Positions 45,869 through 58,608 of a stretch of 64,000 bases of DNA are shown here, piece by piece (positions within the stretch are counted from its first letter, which is position 1; every line of letters begins with the position of its first letter). A model generated the notes under the pieces. The model saw nothing but the letters and a program-made list of their open reading frames with translations. It did no database searches and was not told where the DNA came from. The position numbers were made by a program, and so were the translations under genes. Source of the stretch: Bin5 sp965221145 (GTDB taxonomy: Bacteria; Chloroflexota; Anaerolineae; Caldilineales; Caldilineaceae); the NCBI GenBank assembly GCA_965221145.1, contig OZ244877.1, positions 4,464,001 to 4,528,000 on the forward strand, in the 5' to 3' direction.

Positions 45869-47617
45869 TTATGCCTGCGTTAGCGTTCGATTAGCTTTAC
45901 GTTTGCGCGCCAACGCCGCCAATTGGCGGATCTCCACGCTGCCCAAAAGATAACTGGCAAGCGCATAGATGAGGACGCCAAGCGCAGCCCCGACGATGGC
46001 CGCTATCCACCCCAGGGGAATCCCTAAGATAACGCTGCGGGCAGGCAGAACTGCCAGCCAGGCGACGACCCCCCCGGCCATCACAGCCGCCGCCAGCAGG
46101 GAACGTCCGCCGCTCGTCAACAGTTCCCGCACAGGCAGTCCCTGCGAGGTTGTTACATGCGCTACCGCTTCGCTGTTTGAGCGCGAGGTTGTTGCATGCG
46201 CTACCACTTCGTTATTTGAGCGCAACTTGCGCCCCAGCAGAATGAGGAGAACGAGCATCTCCAGCGCGGTGGCGATGCTGTTGGCCAGGGCGAGGCCGCC
46301 ATAACTCAAGCGGCCAATCAAGGCAAGGCTGAAGAGAATGTTCAACGCCATGGCCGCGACGCCGACGACCACCGGTGTGCCCGTGTCGTGGAGCGCGTAA
46401 AAGACCCGCACCACGATCTCGACCACAGCATGGGCCACCAGGCCAAGAGCATAAAAGCGGAGCGCGTAGGCGACGGCCTGTGTGCTGGCGGCATCGAAGC
46501 GGCCGCGCTGAAACAGAAGCTCGATGAACGGCTCGTCCAAGACGAAGAGCAGGAACGCCGCCGGTATCGACAGAAAGAGGATCAGACGCAGCAGGCCGGT
46601 GAGCGTCTCCAGCAGCTGGGCGCGGTTGCCGACAGCCACCTGCGCAGCAAAGGTGGGGAAGGCAACGGTTGCCACGGCCTGGGCAAAGATGCCCTGCGGC
46701 AGCAACATCAGCAGCCATGCGTAGTTGAGGGCGCTGAGGCTGCCATCCGGCAGACTGCTGGCCAGGATCGTGTTGACCAGAAAATTGAGCTGGACAAAGA
46801 GCAGCCCCAGCACGCGCGGCCCCATCAGGCGCGCCACCTCCCGCACCTGCGCATCGCCGACATGAAAGCTGAAGCGGTAGCGCACGCCCTGCCGCAGCAA
46901 AACCGGCAGCTGCACAACCAGATGCAGCACAGCGCCCGCGGCCACGCCGATCACGAGGCCGTGGATGCCCAGCGCCGGGGCGAGCAGCCAGGCGCTGGCG
47001 ATGATGGCGCAGTTGTAGAGCACAGGCGCGACAGCCGGCAGCAGGAAATGCTGCACCGCGTTGAGCGCGCCCATGATCAGGCCGCTGGCGCCGAAGACGA
47101 CCGTACTCGCCAGCATCCAGCGCATCAACGAGGCGGTCAGCCGCTGCTGCTCGATGGAGAAGCCGGGCGCGATCACCCTGGCGGTCAGGGGTTCGGCAAA
47201 CAGCATCGCCAGCCCGCACAGAACGATGAGGAACAGCGTCAACAGATTCAGAATGCGGCTGAACAGCAGCCACGCCTGTTTTTGGCCAGATGCGCTACCA
47301 CTTCGTTGTTTGAGCGCTTGGCTGTTCTCTGTCCAGGCGGCGGCAAAGGTGGGAATGAAGGCGCTGCCCAATGCGCCGCCCGCCACGAGTTGAAAGAGCA
47401 GATCAGGGATGCGGAAGGCGGCCAGATAGACGTCGAGATCAGCACTGGTGCCGAAACGGGCGCCGATGATCATCTCCCGCAGCAGACCCGTACCCCGGCT
47501 CAGAATGAACAGCAGGATGACCAGCGTCGCGGCGCTGGCGATCCCTTTGCTATCCAGCGCACGCACGCCTCCCTGGCCGTCCTGGGCCTGCGTATCACAG
47601 CCGTCCGGTTTCGTCAT
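45869..47617 (-). CDS. murJ: Lipid II flippase MurJ (MviN family)
   Basis: A 582-aa multi-spanning protein of the MOP exporter superfamily that moves the peptidoglycan precursor across the membrane. Diagnostic parts are SRGTGLLREMIIGARFG near the N-terminus, FIPTFAAAW, and ~14 hydrophobic helices. Two regions are not family sequence but translated palindromic elements of family B. One is KQRSGSASGQK after FIPTFAAAWTENSQAL, in the cytosolic loop before the third helix. The other is a tandem pair of 13-residue units, RSNNEVVAHATTS and RSNSEAVAHVTTS, in a loop near the C-terminus. Both are in loops and in frame, so function is likely kept. Confidence 0.93.
   Translation of the reverse strand: MTKPDGCDTQAQDGQGGVRALDSKGIASAATLVILLFILSRGTGLLREMIIGARFGTSADLDVYLAAFRIPDLLFQLVAGGALGSAFIPTFAAAWTENSQALKQRSGSASGQKQAWLLFSRILNLLTLFLIVLCGLAMLFAEPLTARVIAPGFSIEQQRLTASLMRWMLASTVVFGASGLIMGALNAVQHFLLPAVAPVLYNCAIIASAWLLAPALGIHGLVIGVAAGAVLHLVVQLPVLLRQGVRYRFSFHVGDAQVREVARLMGPRVLGLLFVQLNFLVNTILASSLPDGSLSALNYAWLLMLLPQGIFAQAVATVAFPTFAAQVAVGNRAQLLETLTGLLRLILFLSIPAAFLLFVLDEPFIELLFQRGRFDAASTQAVAYALRFYALGLVAHAVVEIVVRVFYALHDTGTPVVVGVAAMALNILFSLALIGRLSYGGLALANSIATALEMLVLLILLGRKLRSNNEVVAHATTSRSNSEAVAHVTTSQGLPVRELLTSGGRSLLAAAVMAGGVVAWLAVLPARSVILGIPLGWIAAIVGAALGVLIYALASYLLGSVEIRQLAALARKRKANRTLTQA
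46144..46222. repeat. Palindromic element family B, tandem pair inside murJ
   Basis: Two copies of a 39-bp unit (period from 46144 to 46183), each holding the B palindrome that begins GCGCTACC and ends TTTGAGCGC. 39 bp is 13 codons, so duplication kept the murJ frame. Confidence 0.85.
47292..47317. repeat. Palindromic element family B, second site inside murJ
   Basis: A 26-bp copy, GCGCTACC at one end and TTTGAGCGC at the other, in the N-terminal part of murJ. Differs at only one or two bases from the copies at 46200 and 48624. Confidence 0.8.
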
Positions 47618-47765
47618 AGCGGTTGATGTCGTGATGATCCTTGCGAGAGGCAGGCGCTTTTTTGCCTTGCAGGAACAGTTCTGTACAATATGCCATCTTC
47701 TCTTCTACAGAGTCAGACAAAGAAAGGGTAAATCGCGCTTGCTTTGAGCGCAAGGTAGAGAATCC

Positions 47766-48527
47766 ATGTCATCCGCGTATCTATCTGTGAACGCCTGGCG
47801 AGAAGTTTTCGCCCGCGTGTTCGACGACCCCGAGGCGCAGTCCAATGTCAGCCCGGAGTGGTTGATCAATCCGGCGACCCGCCGACGCCTGAAACTGGAC
47901 TATCTGTGCCCCTCGATCGGTGTCGCCGTGCGCTTCTCCGGCCTGACGAGCAAAGGGCGGGGCCGACGCAGCGATTGGGAACTGCTGGAGGAGGAGCAGC
48001 GCGACCGGATACGCGAGGAACTCTGCCGGCGCAATGGCATTCAACTGGCGGTGATCGACCCGTTTGACGAGCCGGTCAAGCAGATGGACCGGTTCTTGAC
48101 GGTATTGAGCAGGGCCAACCGGCTGACAGCCCTGGATGACCGCGCCACGCGGGAAAAAAGCGCGTCAATGGATGCGCTGGCCGCGGCCTTGCAACGCGCC
48201 AATCAACTGCGCATCTCCGTTTCCAGAAATCCGGAGCAGACGGTTGGAACGCTGGCGGAAGCCTGGCGGGACCGGGAAGCCAACATCGCCGCGACGTTGC
48301 AGAAGGCGGCCACAGCCCAAACACCGAAACCGACTCGGGCGCAACAACGCACGCTGGCACAACTCGCTTGCGGTCAGCGCATTGTCCACACACATTTCGG
48401 CGAGGGCGTGATTACGGAAGTGAGCGGGGAGGGCGCGGAAAAGCGGATTAAGATCCTTTTCGATGCCGACCAGGAACGCACATTTCTCGCTTCCCTTCTG
48501 GCGGATAAGCTGGAAGCGATTCCCTGA
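47766..48527 (+). CDS. Unknown protein: possible nuclease-like N-domain plus PcrA/UvrD-type C-terminal Tudor-like domain
   Basis: A 253-aa protein. The last ~50 residues (GQRIVHTHFGEGVITEVSGE, then RIKILFDADQERTFLASLLADKLEAI) resemble the C-terminal domain of PcrA/UvrD helicases, which binds RNA polymerase. The N-terminal ~110 residues (TRRRLKLDYLCPSIGVAVRF, DWELLEEEQRDRIREELCRRNGIQLAVIDP) have the order of charged residues seen in PD-(D/E)XK nuclease folds, but this is tentative. The middle is helical. The start region TTTGAGCGCAAGG is shared with the leader of the dehydratase small-subunit gene. Monocistronic; divergent from murJ. The C-domain match is better supported than the N-domain. 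Confidence 0.6.
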   Translation: MSSAYLSVNAWREVFARVFDDPEAQSNVSPEWLINPATRRRLKLDYLCPSIGVAVRFSGLTSKGRGRRSDWELLEEEQRDRIREELCRRNGIQLAVIDPFDEPVKQMDRFLTVLSRANRLTALDDRATREKSASMDALAAALQRANQLRISVSRNPEQTVGTLAEAWRDREANIAATLQKAATAQTPKPTRAQQRTLAQLACGQRIVHTHFGEGVITEVSGEGAEKRIKILFDADQERTFLASLLADKLEAIP

Positions 48528-48570
48528 AATTCACCCCTTTCCGCGCCGGAAGCGCCTCCTTCAACAGTAC

Positions 48571-48601
48571 AAAAACACCCTTACCGAAAGTGCAAGGGTG
48601 T
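48571..48601 (-). terminator. Rho-independent terminator of the FmdB-like gene
   Basis: Arms ACACCCTT and AAGGGTGT (48575-48582 and 48594-48601). Read on the minus strand the stem is followed by a run of five T, so it ends transcripts coming from 49065 leftward. Confidence 0.7.
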
Positions 48602-48623
48602 CGACGAACGGGGGTGGTTCAAC

Positions 48624-48649
48624 GCGCTATCACTTCGTTATTTGAGCGC
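48624..48649. repeat. Palindromic element family B, intergenic copy
   Basis: A 26-bp copy with ends GCGCTATC and TTTGAGCGC, between the PcrA-tail protein and the FmdB-like gene. It may lie in the 3' untranslated part of the latter. Confidence 0.8.
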
Positions 48650-48732
48650 GATATTATTTCAGGTACGCAGCCGCGCCGCCAACTGTGTCCGTCTTCAGGC
48701 GCGCGGCAGCGATGAGCACAGTCGGACGAACG

Positions 48733-49065
48733 TTATTCTTCTTTTGCGGCGCTCTTGGATTCGCCTGGTGAACTGCTCTCGGCTTCCGCTTTGGTTTCGC
48801 TCTTGGAGTCGCTCTCTGTGGATTTGTCCGATGCAGAGCCATTGCTTTCCTCTTTTTGCTCCGCGGCCTTCTCCTTTGGATCTTGCTTTTTGCTATCTGT
48901 GATATACCATCCACTGCCCTTGAAGTGAATGGCCGGCCTGCCGAGAAGTCGGGTGACGTCTACCGAACTACAGGCCGGACAAGCGGGAAGATCGGGACTG
49001 GAAAACGAAACGATGCGCTCATATTGATTACCACACTCTTTGCAGGCGAATTCATAAATAGGCAT
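48733..49065 (-). CDS. FmdB-family zinc-ribbon protein
   Basis: A 110-aa protein. Residues 1-45 form the FmdB-type ribbon (MPIYEFACKECG and CPACSS, two cysteine pairs), then HFKGSGWYITD, which is typical of the family. The last ~55 residues are a low-complexity Lys/Glu/Ser tail. FmdB-like proteins are common and of unclear function, probably regulatory or zinc-binding. Followed by a terminator on its strand. Confidence 0.88.
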   Translation of the reverse strand: MPIYEFACKECGNQYERIVSFSSPDLPACPACSSVDVTRLLGRPAIHFKGSGWYITDSKKQDPKEKAAEQKEESNGSASDKSTESDSKSETKAEAESSSPGESKSAAKEE

Positions 49066-49261
49066 CGAATACTCTCATCCTTGTGTTAATTTTCTTTTGC
49101 CAAATCTGCCGACACAACTATACTACTCGAAATCCTCTCATTTTCAGCTGCATTGTGTCCTGCACGCAAAAGGCGCACCAGGCAAGTATACCTTTTTATA
49201 GCACTGTTGTCGAATCTGAATAACGAATCGCACGACGGGACATGCGACCAACTCTCAGCTG

Positions 49262-49774
49262 ATGTCTTTTGATTTTGTACATAGCCCAATCGAAAACGGA
49301 TTCTACGAGCCGGAAGGGATCTACCTGACAGCGCCATTTGAAGGCCAGCGGCGCGTCGTCCAGGAATGGGGCGCCCGCCCGGAGTACTACCGGCGCTGTG
49401 TCGTGGGCGGCACAGCGTTGCTTGGGCACGATGGCGTTGATTTTGAAATGCACCCAAACGGAAGAGTCATCGCCGCGGACAATGGTGTCATCACGACAAT
49501 CGGCAATGATTCCGAACGATATGGCCGCCTTATCCGCATCGACCACCCATGGGGTGAATCCCTCTACACACACTTTCAGGAATTCGTCGTGGACGCAGGA
49601 CAACGTGTGGAGCGGGGTGAACTGCTTGGCTATTGCAGCCGAGCGCCCGAGTCCGGTCGGAACTTTCATTTTGGCATCCGCATCGTTCCGTATGCCGTTG
49701 CAGATGGCTGGGGAGGCTATTCGAATCCGCTGCCTCATCTTCCACCGACCGCCATTGTCTTTGACTCCAGTTGA
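49262..49774 (+). CDS. M23/LytM-like peptidase, probably degenerate
   Basis: A 170-aa LytM-fold protein: zinc ligands His and Asp in GHDGVDFEMHPNG, a catalytic-site His in SLYTHFQEF, and the final block SGRNFHFGI. The family normally has HxH there; here the first His is Asn, so one catalytic residue appears lost and activity may be low or absent. No signal peptide is visible, which is unusual for an envelope peptidase. It may act as an inactive regulator. Monocistronic, followed by the DnaA-box-rich gap. Confidence 0.75.
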   Translation: MSFDFVHSPIENGFYEPEGIYLTAPFEGQRRVVQEWGARPEYYRRCVVGGTALLGHDGVDFEMHPNGRVIAADNGVITTIGNDSERYGRLIRIDHPWGESLYTHFQEFVVDAGQRVERGELLGYCSRAPESGRNFHFGIRIVPYAVADGWGGYSNPLPHLPPTAIVFDSS

Positions 49775-50289
49775 CTCTTTGTGTTAATAACGAACTCTTT
49801 TTACCGTATGTTTATTTTTTATGTAGTATGACTTCGTAGGGGCTGGGGAAATGGGGATATGTAAATTTGGTGATGCTATATGTAGTAATGAGACAGAATT
49901 GCATCTGTATGTAGTGGTCAAGCGGTCTGAAGCGCTCGGTTCTCATGGGGATAATTAAGAGGGCAGAGCAGGAAAGGGCAGGGTAGTAGAATCCGCCGAA
50001 TAGATGTTCGACACAAGATACAGGGTTTTTACACAAGTTGTGCCCACCTGGGCATAACTTAGAGGGAATGGGGATAAGCAAGAAGTCAAGGTTATAAGAG
50101 GGTGTTATCCACCTTTTTATGAGTTATCCCCGACTTTATCCCCAATTATGTCGTTTTTCCCCATATGTTGACTGTTTATCCACATCCATCGTTCACGAAA
50201 AGCCTCCTTTATTCGTCTATGCCGCTGGTTCCGGCGTAGAGATCGCCGGCTGATTGTCTGAGTCTTACAAGCGCGAGGTGAGTTCCATC
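49775..50289. other. AT-rich gap with a DnaA-box cluster (possible oriC or DnaA-controlled promoter)
   Basis: No gene. The left part is strongly A+T-rich (around 49790-49830) and has three copies of TATGTAGT (49820, 49879, 49908). Six DnaA-box-like 8-9-mers follow: GGGGATAA at 49947 and 50070 (reverse orientation), TTATCCACC at 50105, TTATCCCC at 50124, TTATCCCCA at 50136, and a perfect TTATCCACA at 50176. An AT-rich stretch beside clustered boxes is the layout of a bacterial origin. No dnaA or dnaN is in the window, so regulation of rarA by DnaA is an alternative. Confidence 0.45.
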
Positions 50290-52586
<2,297 letters not shown>

Positions 52587-52590
<4 letters not shown>

Positions 52591-53801
52591 GCGCTTTTGG
52601 AGTACTCTTGTAGTGAACGGCCTGCGTCCAGCAACGATTGTACCTGTCCGGGCTTGACCCCCAAGATTGGCGCCGCCTTGGAGGTTGAGAGCGCGTCTGC
52701 CGCCATCATGCGTTCCACCAGCCCGATTATCCGATTCCCTAGTCGATGGCGGCGCACCCTATAGTAATTGAGTTTGGTTTCCTGCTCGCGAGCCTGCGCA
52801 CGACTTCGTTCCCGTTCACCATGCCATGCTTGGCGATATATGGCGTTCAACTGGTTGTAAGTCTCTTGTGAGATCAGGTCGGATCGATATGCTTTGTAGG
52901 CAACCATGGCGCGGCTTACCTTGAACTCGTTCGCAAGCGCGGTGATTCGCTCCGTGATGTTGCTGAATTCGCCACTATCGTCGAGGGCAAGTCGATCCAG
53001 TTCTTTTGCAGGCAGCAGAAACTCCCCGGCAACATCGTTGCAGAACCGCTCTATCTCGTTCTCCGCATTGCCCCCGCTGATCCCGGTATGACCGAGCAGC
53101 AGATGCACCGTTTCGTGCAATAGAGTGAAGGACCAGGCCGGCCTGGCGTCCTGATCGTTGATTACAATGAAGGGGGCCACTTCGTCGGCGATAGAGAATC
53201 CGCGAAAGACCGTCGTATCAAGCGCAGTCTTGTAGTTCCCTAAATCCCCTTTGAGCAGAACAAATATGCCCGCGTCTTCGGCCTTCCTGCGCAACAGGCC
53301 AAAAGCGGCTGAGGCGTTCGGCTGGGCGCGGTAGCCTGTCGCATTAAGGTTCAGCAGCGCCTGCAATGATTCCAAAACTGCCGCGCGGCCATCCTCTATG
53401 CGGTGAGAGCCGATAAAAGGCAGCGACTCCGCTTCATCTTCGTCCTCCATCATGGCGCGGACCATGCTCTGGCGCGCCCTGATCTCCCGAATCAAGGCGT
53501 CCAACAACGCCTCATCAGCGGCGTCAGAACTTTGGGGCAGGGTGCGAAAGTCCACGCCCCGCTTACCCGTCTGCGGCGGTTTGGACAGGTAAAACGTGAG
53601 CAGCGGGCGGCGGTACTGTTTCGCCATCTTGACCAGCCGGGGACGAGACGGCTCCTTTTGACCTTGCTCAAGACAGGCCAGCTTCTCTACCGCAGACGAT
53701 CTGGAACTATCTCGAAAGCCCAGCTTCGTGGCCGCCTCCTCTTGGGTAAGGCCGGCCGTCTCGCGGGCCCAGACCATGATTGCCGGGTTGACCCTGGGCA
53801 T
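52587..53801 (-). CDS. XRE-HTH plus ImmA/IrrE metallopeptidase
   Basis: A 404-aa protein: N-terminal helix-turn-helix (ARETAGLTQEEAATKLGF) and an ImmA/IrrE zinc peptidase domain with HExxH (LLHETVHLLLGH, near residue 233). The motif FRTLPQSS is typical of this antitoxin-like class. Such proteins usually form an operon with a PIN-like or DUF4411 toxin immediately downstream, but here the downstream neighbour is the convergent rarA, so no partner is visible. It could be an orphan antitoxin or a stress regulator. Good ribosome site (GGAGGATCG). Confidence 0.88.
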
Positions 53802-53854
53802 CGTCCTGCGATCCTCCCTCTATTCGTTTTGCGTAGTCAGTCTATGGTTGTTAG

Positions 53855-53875
53855 TTGCCGGGCGGCGCCCGGCAA
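53855..53875 (-). terminator. Strong hairpin just after secA
   Basis: Perfect 9-bp arms TTGCCGGGC and GCCCGGCAA with a 3-base loop, 11 bp past the secA stop. No T run follows on the minus strand, so it may be a non-canonical terminator or mRNA 3' end stabiliser. Confidence 0.5.
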
Positions 53876-53885
53876 AATCACGAAG

Positions 53886-56822
<2,937 letters not shown>

Positions 56823-57196
56823 TTTGCATCCCTCTGTGTGCCCATAGCTGGGGCTGCTCTCTGCTCCCTGGCTCCGGCAACAATCAAATGGACAGGGGCG
56901 TCTCGCCTTCCCGCACGCAATACGGGGGAAAGCGGGTCTTCAATGTGAACGCGCATTCGTCCTGTCAGTCCCGCAATCACATGAACTGCGGTTCAGATCC
57001 GTCTGCCTATTTTACCATGCACAGGGAAACCGACAATGTAGCAGCATTCTATAAGAAGAATAATGTCGCAGTACATACTTTCAGCGATCTATGCTACAAT
57101 GTGAATCGTGGCCAGTGGATAGTGAAAAGTGAATCGCACAGTGACGAACCACGAGCCACGAGCCACTGTTGTTAGCCACAGGCCACTTGCAGTTCA
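56823..57196. other. Divergent intergenic region with 7-bp repeats
   Basis: The secA leader and the LysM-gene leader share this gap; no gene seen. From 57108 to about 57190 it holds a long 7-bp repeat tract: GTGGCCA, GTGGATA, GTGAAAA, then ACGAGCC twice and relatives. The tract ends only ~7 bp before the LysM start codon, so it may form that gene's ribosome-binding region. Confidence 0.6.
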
Positions 57197-57949
57197 ATGA
57201 ATCGCCGTCTTCTCGTCTTTTTCGTTCTCGTCAACGCCTTTGTCAGCCTGACGATCGCCGTGACCGTCGTCTGGGTAGCCGAGCAGCGCCGACCCGCGCC
57301 GGATGAGTTGGCCGTGCAGTCCACACCGGCTCCGGCGGTGGTTCTGATTGCAACGCAGACATCGGCGGATGCGCAGACATCCCCCGGGAGCGGAGGCGTC
57401 TCTCCTGCAACCCCCACCGCGGCCGCAACGTCCACAGAGGCGGGCGAAACGGAGATCTATGTGGTCGAGAGAGGGGACAACTTGTCGGCCATTGCCGCGC
57501 GTTTTGGCCTCACCCTGAACAAGCTGATGGAGGTCAACGAGCTGACCGATCCCGACTTTGTCTATGTTGGCCAGCGTCTGGTTATCCCCGTCTCTCAAGA
57601 ACGGGCAGACGCGCCGGCGGCCGGCCTTCCGCAGCAGGGTCTGCAACTGCGCATCGAAAATGCCGGCGAGTTGGCCGCCGAGGCGGTGCAGGTCGTGAAC
57701 GACAGCAATGCAGCCGTTGATCTGCAAGGGTGGACCCTCAGCCGCGACGGTGGGCCGATCTACACCTTCGGCAGCGCCCTTCTCTTCCCCGGCAGTGGGA
57801 TCCATCTGTATACGGGCGTCGGACAGGACAACAGCATCAATCGTTACTGGGGTCGGACTGCGGCGGCCTGGGAAGGCGGCTCGACCATTGTTCTGCGTAA
57901 CTCCAGCGGCGAACTGATTGCGCAGAGTACAGTGGCCGGTGACCGGTGA
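57197..57949 (+). CDS. LysM plus lamin-tail domain surface protein
   Basis: A 250-aa exported protein: an N-terminal membrane anchor (LLVFFVLVNAFVSLTIAVTVVWV), a Thr/Pro/Ala-rich linker, and a LysM peptidoglycan-binding domain near residue 88 (YVVERGDNLSAIAARFGLTLNKL). The C-terminal lamin-tail-like beta domain begins near residue 150 (LQLRIENAGELAAE, then VDLQGWTLSRDGG). Likely attached to the cell wall or envelope. No partner gene is obvious; the next gene is a basic protein of unknown function 32 bp downstream. Confidence 0.85.
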   Translation: MNRRLLVFFVLVNAFVSLTIAVTVVWVAEQRRPAPDELAVQSTPAPAVVLIATQTSADAQTSPGSGGVSPATPTAAATSTEAGETEIYVVERGDNLSAIAARFGLTLNKLMEVNELTDPDFVYVGQRLVIPVSQERADAPAAGLPQQGLQLRIENAGELAAEAVQVVNDSNAAVDLQGWTLSRDGGPIYTFGSALLFPGSGIHLYTGVGQDNSINRYWGRTAAAWEGGSTIVLRNSSGELIAQSTVAGDR

Positions 57950-57981
57950 CCGGAGGCCATTGCGAAAGGAAATGACGTTCC

Positions 57982-58605
57982 ATGGCAGCGACTAATCCAC
58001 CCGACAAGCAGGGGAAAGGGAAGCCCCAGAAGCGCCGCTACTTCCGTCGTCGACAGCGGAAAGCGTCCCCCGCGAGCGAGCAGGGCGCTGACGGCGACGA
58101 TGTCCAGGCCGCGCCGCGCGCCCGCTCGAAGAGCCAGAACCGCAAACGCAGCGAGAATCGACGCAGGTCTTCCCGGCGGCGCAGCAGCGCCACGCGCGCG
58201 CAGGCAAAGATGGCGCCGCACGTGGTAGAGGAGAGCCAGCCGCCAAGCGATGTCTATATCTATACCCATGTTAGCCGACCCTCATACAGGGATGGCGTCG
58301 GCGGGGAGTTCAATACTGAGCAGCAATGGGCGGCCCGCCACCATCATTCTCTGAACCTCTCCGGCGCGACCGCCAGCGCGCTGATAGGCATGGATCATCT
58401 CTTGGAGAGTATCGGGCAGCAGTTGGATGAGTGGTTTGACCCGTCCGCCGACTCGACAACGCAAAATGACAGAGGCGAGGAGGCAAACAAGCCGGACTCA
58501 GATTTGACCGATGACGGCAGCCCGCCCGTCGCCGATCCGGCAATGACGGACGGGCGCCGCGCGGATGACGACGATGTTTCCCCTGGCTCGTCCGCAAAGG
58601 ACTGA
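57982..58605 (+). CDS. Basic, disordered protein of unknown function
   Basis: A 207-aa protein. The first ~75 residues are extremely Arg/Lys/Ser-rich (GKPQKRRYFRRRQRKASPAS and more); the middle (DVYIYTHVSRPSYRDG, QQWAARHHHSLNLSGATASALIGMDHLLESIGQQLDEW) looks ordered; the tail is acidic. The basic part may bind RNA or DNA. Its stop is 3 bp before the asnS GTG start, so they are cotranslated, and a role in translation or RNA is plausible. Family not recognised. Confidence 0.65.
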   Translation: MAATNPPDKQGKGKPQKRRYFRRRQRKASPASEQGADGDDVQAAPRARSKSQNRKRSENRRRSSRRRSSATRAQAKMAPHVVEESQPPSDVYIYTHVSRPSYRDGVGGEFNTEQQWAARHHHSLNLSGATASALIGMDHLLESIGQQLDEWFDPSADSTTQNDRGEEANKPDSDLTDDGSPPVADPAMTDGRRADDDDVSPGSSAKD

Positions 58606-58608
58606 TCT

